From positions 806,001-870,000 of the forward strand of contig JAEVLN010000019.1 of NCBI GenBank assembly GCA_018350325.1: a stretch of DNA of 64,000 nucleotides. The letters run 5' to 3'. Below, one piece after another: positions 60,201 to 64,000 of the stretch (position 1 is its first letter; the number at the start of each line of letters is the position of its first letter). Made by a program: the position numbers and the translations under genes. Source of the DNA: Globodera rostochiensis (lineage: Eukaryota > Nematoda > Chromadorea > Rhabditida > Heteroderidae). Under the pieces are notes generated by a model. That model ran no database searches. It was not told the origin of the DNA and was given only the letters and a program-made list of their open reading frames with translations.

Positions 60201-60470
60201 GGGCGATTCATTGCCAAAAATTGGCGTTAAGAAAAATGTCAGCTAATAAACAATTCAGCCTCCTTCACTTTGTCAAACTTTCCGCAAAAATGAAAGTTAG
60301 GCCTAGCAACCACTTTTGTTTGGTGTTAAAATTTTGCTTTTTTAGAAATTTAAAATTTCAATGTTTTACATTTCTGTGACTGAAGCTAAACCAAGCACAA
60401 ATTTGAAGAAAAAGAAAGTAATTCTTTTACCTAATAATTAATTGAAGGTCATGCACATAGCTGATCAGTG
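57213..60470. other. 3.2-kb intergenic region
   Basis: AT-rich. It contains a probable repeat segment at 57540-57770 (GGAGTGAGTCGGAGTCGAAA), G-rich runs at 58458-58508 and a 20+ base poly-C at 59895-59917. One short frame at 58911 (MNELTPAKRKEIALGHK then GTAAAC) resembles a first exon but joins to nothing I recognise. It must hold the promoter and any 5' exon of the GPCR gene. Confidence 0.5.
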
Positions 60471-63015
60471 ATCACCAAGTTCCGTCCGTCACCATTCCGC
60501 CGACCGTCACTTTCATTTCGATTTCATTTGACATTAACAACGACAGCAGCCTCAGCAACAGCAGCCCCACCACTTCCGTTTTGGCTACAGCTGCGGTTGA
60601 ACTGCTCGGCCAACGCGGCGGCGGAATTGTACAGAAGCAACGGCAAATTGAGACAGTTCTAAGCATCGTTGCGCTGTTCTTTCTGCCCCTGTTGCTCTGC
60701 ACGTTCGGATTCGTTGGTCGGTGGCCCCAACGAAACGCTCTCAAATTTTAAATTGCTTTAAACCGTGCACCTTATAAACAATTAATGCTTTAAACCGTGC
60801 ACCTTATAAACAATTAAATTTAGGAAATATGCTTGTCCTCATCTCCATTGGCATTGAGCGGCGACTACAAAGTGCCGCTTTTTAACCAAACTGTTAATAA
60901 TGCCGCATTTTCCCCCGTACAGATACGACCAATTACTTTCTGTTCTCTTTGGCACTTGCTGACTTACTGGTATGCGTTGTGGTGATGCCCTTCTCGATTT
61001 TGGTTGAGCTGGGCAGTGGTCAGCGGCGTCTTTGCGTTTAGAATTTACTGAAATGCCAAATCCCCTGAAGGGATGTGGGCATGGACATTCCAATGGGGCT
61101 TCTTCTCGTGCCTTTTGTACACTTATGCCGACGTTTTCCTCTGTTCTTGTTCAATTGTGCACATGACTGTGATCTCATTCGACAGATATTTGGGCAATTT
61201 TATTTATTTTTATTTATTAAACAAATAAATTTGTAAAATATTTATTTCAGGCGTTTCTCAACCTCTCAAACGGCACAACAAACGCAAGCGGACTTTGCTT
61301 AAGATTTTTATTGTTTGGATTTTGTCCACAATAATTTCCTCCCCGTTGGCCTTACTCTCTTTTGTGGAGCAGCAAAATATTTTAGCAGTTCGTTTAAAAT
61401 ATATTTATTTAATTGGGCATACTGTAATGACAAACACAGGGAAATCGTTGCGGCATCCGGTCTCGCTTCTTTATGCTTTACGGATCTGGTGGGTCGTTCA
61501 GCCATTTTATACTTTTTAGATTAATTTAAATAAATATAAATTATTTAAATACGCTTTTTCAGTGTTTTCCTTTCTCATCCCTTTGGCCATAATGGCAATT
61601 ACCACCAGCCGCACGGCACACCTTTTGCAGCGTCAGGCCATTCTGTTAGGTGCCGGCAATCACTTCAGCGGAGGGTTAAGACGCATAATGGCACCGCAAC
61701 GCAAAATGGGGGGACAGGCGCCGATGATGTTCATCACCAACTTCAGCGGGGGACTGGCCAACAGCAGCAGCAGCACAACCACGAGCAGGTGGGCAAAGAC
61801 AGCAATTTGGCGTTAAAATGCAAATTAATTTATTTTAAAATTCATTAAACTGTGACTCTTTTCTTCTTAAAGGCTTCTTCTCTAATTTATTACATTTTTT
61901 TCTCCCATAATTCCTCACAATTTCACTTTCAGTGGCAGAAGCGGAACAATCACTCAACAAATTCAGAATTGTATATAATTTTGTTTTTAATAATGATGCC
62001 TTTTTCTATTCTAATAGGCCAGCGTCGTCTGTCTTTCTCCACCGGCTCCCAAATTCAAAGCCCCACGAACTTTTCAACAACGGCATTTCGAGTGGGGGAG
62101 AAGCATTGTGCCGTTGTCCACCAGCGAAGGCCCCCGTTGGATTCGCCGATCATCAAAATATCTCCCGCCGCTACCGACGAAAAGCTGGTGAGAGGCAATT
62201 TGCATATTTTAGCGAAATGTTTGTTTTATAATTCAGAAAAAAATTATTCGATCATTTTAATATGAGTCATTTTAAGTTTAAATCCGGCAACAACAATCCA
62301 TCAGTCGCTACAAGTGCTTCAAATGAATGCAAATTCATCCAGCAGAAACAAAAACAAAATGCGACGCCTTCGTCAAGAAAAGCGTAAAAAGTCATTCCTT
62401 AAAAGTAAAATCACTTTTTACGGCATTTTAGTTCACTTTTTGGCGCGGCATTTTGGCCTCAAAGTTTATTGCGCAAGTCGGCGGAGAGTAGCGGCGCCGA
62501 GTCGCAAGGGACAAAGGCACGAAAACGCCGGCGGCGCAGAGTTCGCACGGGAAGGGCCAAACGGACGGCGGAATTGGCCTCGGAACAAAAGGCCACGAGG
62601 GTGCAAATAAATTTTGTTGAATAATTAAAACATTTAAATTGCAATTTTTCAGGTCCTCATAGTTGTGTTTTCTTCCTTTTTCATTTGTTGGACACCATTT
62701 TTTGTTCAAAATATTATTTTGGGGCTTTGCGGATTGGATCAATGCGGATTTCCGGGTTGGGCGTCGTTATGTGCCCTTTGGTTCGGATACTGCTCGTCCA
62801 CGGTGAGACCAAATGACATTAATAGGGAGGGAGAGAATAAAATTTTGCAGGTGAATCCGATCATCTACACAATTTTCAACAAACGCTTCCGCGAGATGTT
62901 TATTCGTATTTTGCAATGCCATTACTGGACCTGTTGCCCATTTCGACATGGCAACAATTTGCGGGTAGGCCATGCCCATTGGGCCACGTGGACGGACGCC
63001 AACATGTACAAGTAG
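60471..63015 (+). CDS. class A biogenic-amine GPCR, 5-HT2-like (5' end unresolved)
   Basis: Seven-transmembrane receptor at the plasma membrane. Exons with agreeing phases include ...-60716, 60824-60871, 60923-61018, 61071-61193 (GC donor) and 61251 onward. TM1 is ETVLSIVALFFLPLLLCTFG with GN in the next exon. TM2 is NYFLFSLALADLLVCVVVM. TM3 is YADVFLCSCSIVHMTVISF followed by DRYLG, with the amine-binding Asp (D3.32) conserved. Loop 2 and TM5 read NRCGIRSRFFMLYGS and FSFLIPLAIMAI. TM6 is SSFFICWTPFFVQNIILGLC with the CWTP motif. TM7 is NPIIYTIFNKRFREMF (NPxxY). A Ser/Gly-rich loop 3 and a Cys-rich tail end at TAG 63013-63015. TM5-TM7 resemble the 5-HT2/SER-1 group. The N-terminal exon has no start Met in frame, so an upstream exon is missing; ligand is inferred. 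Confidence 0.82.
60750..60817. repeat. two-copy 33-bp direct repeat in the first GPCR intron
   Basis: GCTTTAAACCGTGCACCTTA plus TAAACAATTAA occurs twice back to back, ending just before the 3' acceptor at 60823. Confidence 0.9.
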
Positions 63016-63361
63016 TGGGCTTTCTAAAGCCTTCTAAAACTAAAAGCTTAGTTCGTCTTATGCCCATCAAAGTCGCACCCACGAAACGGCCACTTTGGGC
63101 ACGGCTGGCCGAGTCCCGGCACAGCGACGGAGCAGTTACGCGGCCGGCATGCCGCTTCTGCGGGACGTTGTGCGTTAAACGTTCAATCTTTCAGCTGCCT
63201 CCGCGTCCTCTCCCATTTAGAACCCACCGTCCATAAACTCTCCCGCCAAATTTCGACGTTCAACGCTTTTTGTGCCACAAAATTTGTTTGGCATTGTTGC
63301 GGGTGAAATTGGAAGCAACTCGCATACGCAACAAAAGTTCAGTTTTGTCGCCGCCGGCGCC
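63016..63361. other. short region between two plus-strand genes
   Basis: Contains open frames without recognisable homology (for example PACRFCGTLCVKRSI). It may be 3' UTR of the GPCR or 5' sequence of the next gene. Confidence 0.4.
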
Positions 63362-64000
63362 ATGCCGCCTCCTGCGACTCTGATGCTGTCGCCTGCGAAT
63401 AGAGTGCCGCCACTGAAACGGAAGCTGAGCGGAGAGGAAAGCATTGGACATAGCCAAGAGACGTCCAAGCTGTACACGGGGAACAACCATCTGAACAACA
63501 GAAGACTCAATCAACAATTTTCATTGAATTTTGTCAGAAAATCAAAAATTAACCCTATTTTATGCAACCTTTTACAGATCAGCGATTCTGATGAGAAAGA
63601 TGAGGAAGAGGAGTTGAACGCGACCAGCTCCTTGGAGAGTAACGAGGAGGCGGAGGAGGTCGACGAGGTCGAGTGCACGTCCCGAAGCAGAAACGTCTCC
63701 TCACGAACAGCCACTGAGGCAATAATCCAGTAGTTTATAAATATTTTGATATTTAAAATACATTTTAAGGGCGTTGCACTGATCGCGAGGAATTGTGTCG
63801 CATTTGGCGATATTTTGCGCAAAATGTCTTGGCAACGCATCGCGCGTTCGCTGTCCGTGGATTTGGAACATCACCAGCATCAGAATGCCAACAGAATGAG
63901 ACGGGACTGCACCATGTACAGCTTGCTGACGGTGCCTGGCGAAGTTGCTTCGGGCGGCAGTGCCGATCATTTTGCCTGCGGCGTCACTTTGCTCCAGAAG
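63362..64000 (+). CDS. unrecognised gene, truncated by the window edge
   Basis: The ATG at 63362 opens MPPPATLMLSPANRVPPLKR. An intron with donor near 63526 and a TTTTACAG acceptor follows, then a very acidic exon (ISDSDEKDEEEELNATSSLE, EEAEEVDEVECTSR) ending at a GC donor (GAG|GCAATA, 63719). The next exon, after TTTTAAG, reads GVALIARNCVAFGDILRKMS and HHQHQNANRMRRDCTMYSLL and runs off the right edge. Junction phases agree. The basic/acidic, Ser-rich composition suggests a nuclear protein, but I recognise no domain. An earlier start in the same open frame is possible. Confidence 0.5.

Overview
The window is nuclear DNA of a nematode. Genes are dense and intron-rich, mostly on the minus strand in the right half, and the conserved ones read as nematode/animal orthologues. 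Three things point to a plant-parasitic tylenchid, possibly a cyst-nematode relative (inference): many GC-AG introns (at least seven in my models), very compact introns beside a few repeat-swollen ones, and an intron-bearing gene of clearly bacterial type. No tRNA, rRNA or CRISPR array was recognised.

Layout, left to right. Position 89-359 may hold the last exons of an unknown gene. Position 1020-16550 is a BLTP1/LPD-3 lipid-bridge protein gene. A small acidic two-exon gene (16835-17154, minus) precedes a bacterial-type polyol (sorbitol/L-iditol-like) short-chain dehydrogenase (17922-18806, minus). Next is a secreted three-sushi-domain protein (19369-21712, minus) with a 1-kb minisatellite in one intron. 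Two tandem-repeat tracts (22720-23110 and 23770-24210) lead to an 18-exon gene (24374-29735, plus) for a 970-residue secreted precursor ending in a noggin/trunk-like cystine-knot domain; one of its introns is a 1.5-kb G-rich array. Then come a PiT-family phosphate transporter (30825-33724, plus), PGAP1 GPI inositol-deacylase (33983-37327, minus), EMC1 (38036-41607, minus), a SENP8/NEDP1-type protease (42240-43374, minus), a divergent TDP-43-like protein with a duplicated 3' end (44088-47032, minus), VTA1/LIP5 (47410-49147, plus) and mitochondrial processing peptidase alpha (49329-51586, minus). A tight minus-strand cluster of four genes (52070-57212) includes a Tudor-domain protein. A 5-HT2-like amine GPCR (to 63015, plus) and an unrecognised gene cut by the right edge finish the window.

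The most unusual signal is that two large intronic minisatellites have as their repeat unit a copy of the host intron's own splice site. In the phosphate transporter, 26 copies at exact 31-bp spacing each carry the 3' acceptor plus the first exon bases. In the cystine-knot gene, about 16 copies repeat the 5' donor. The candidate horizontally acquired polyol dehydrogenase is the second main point. Exon models were built by hand from open frames, splice dinucleotides and phase. Those for the dehydrogenase, sushi protein, cystine-knot precursor and phosphate transporter are complete and phase-consistent; the others are partial or approximate.
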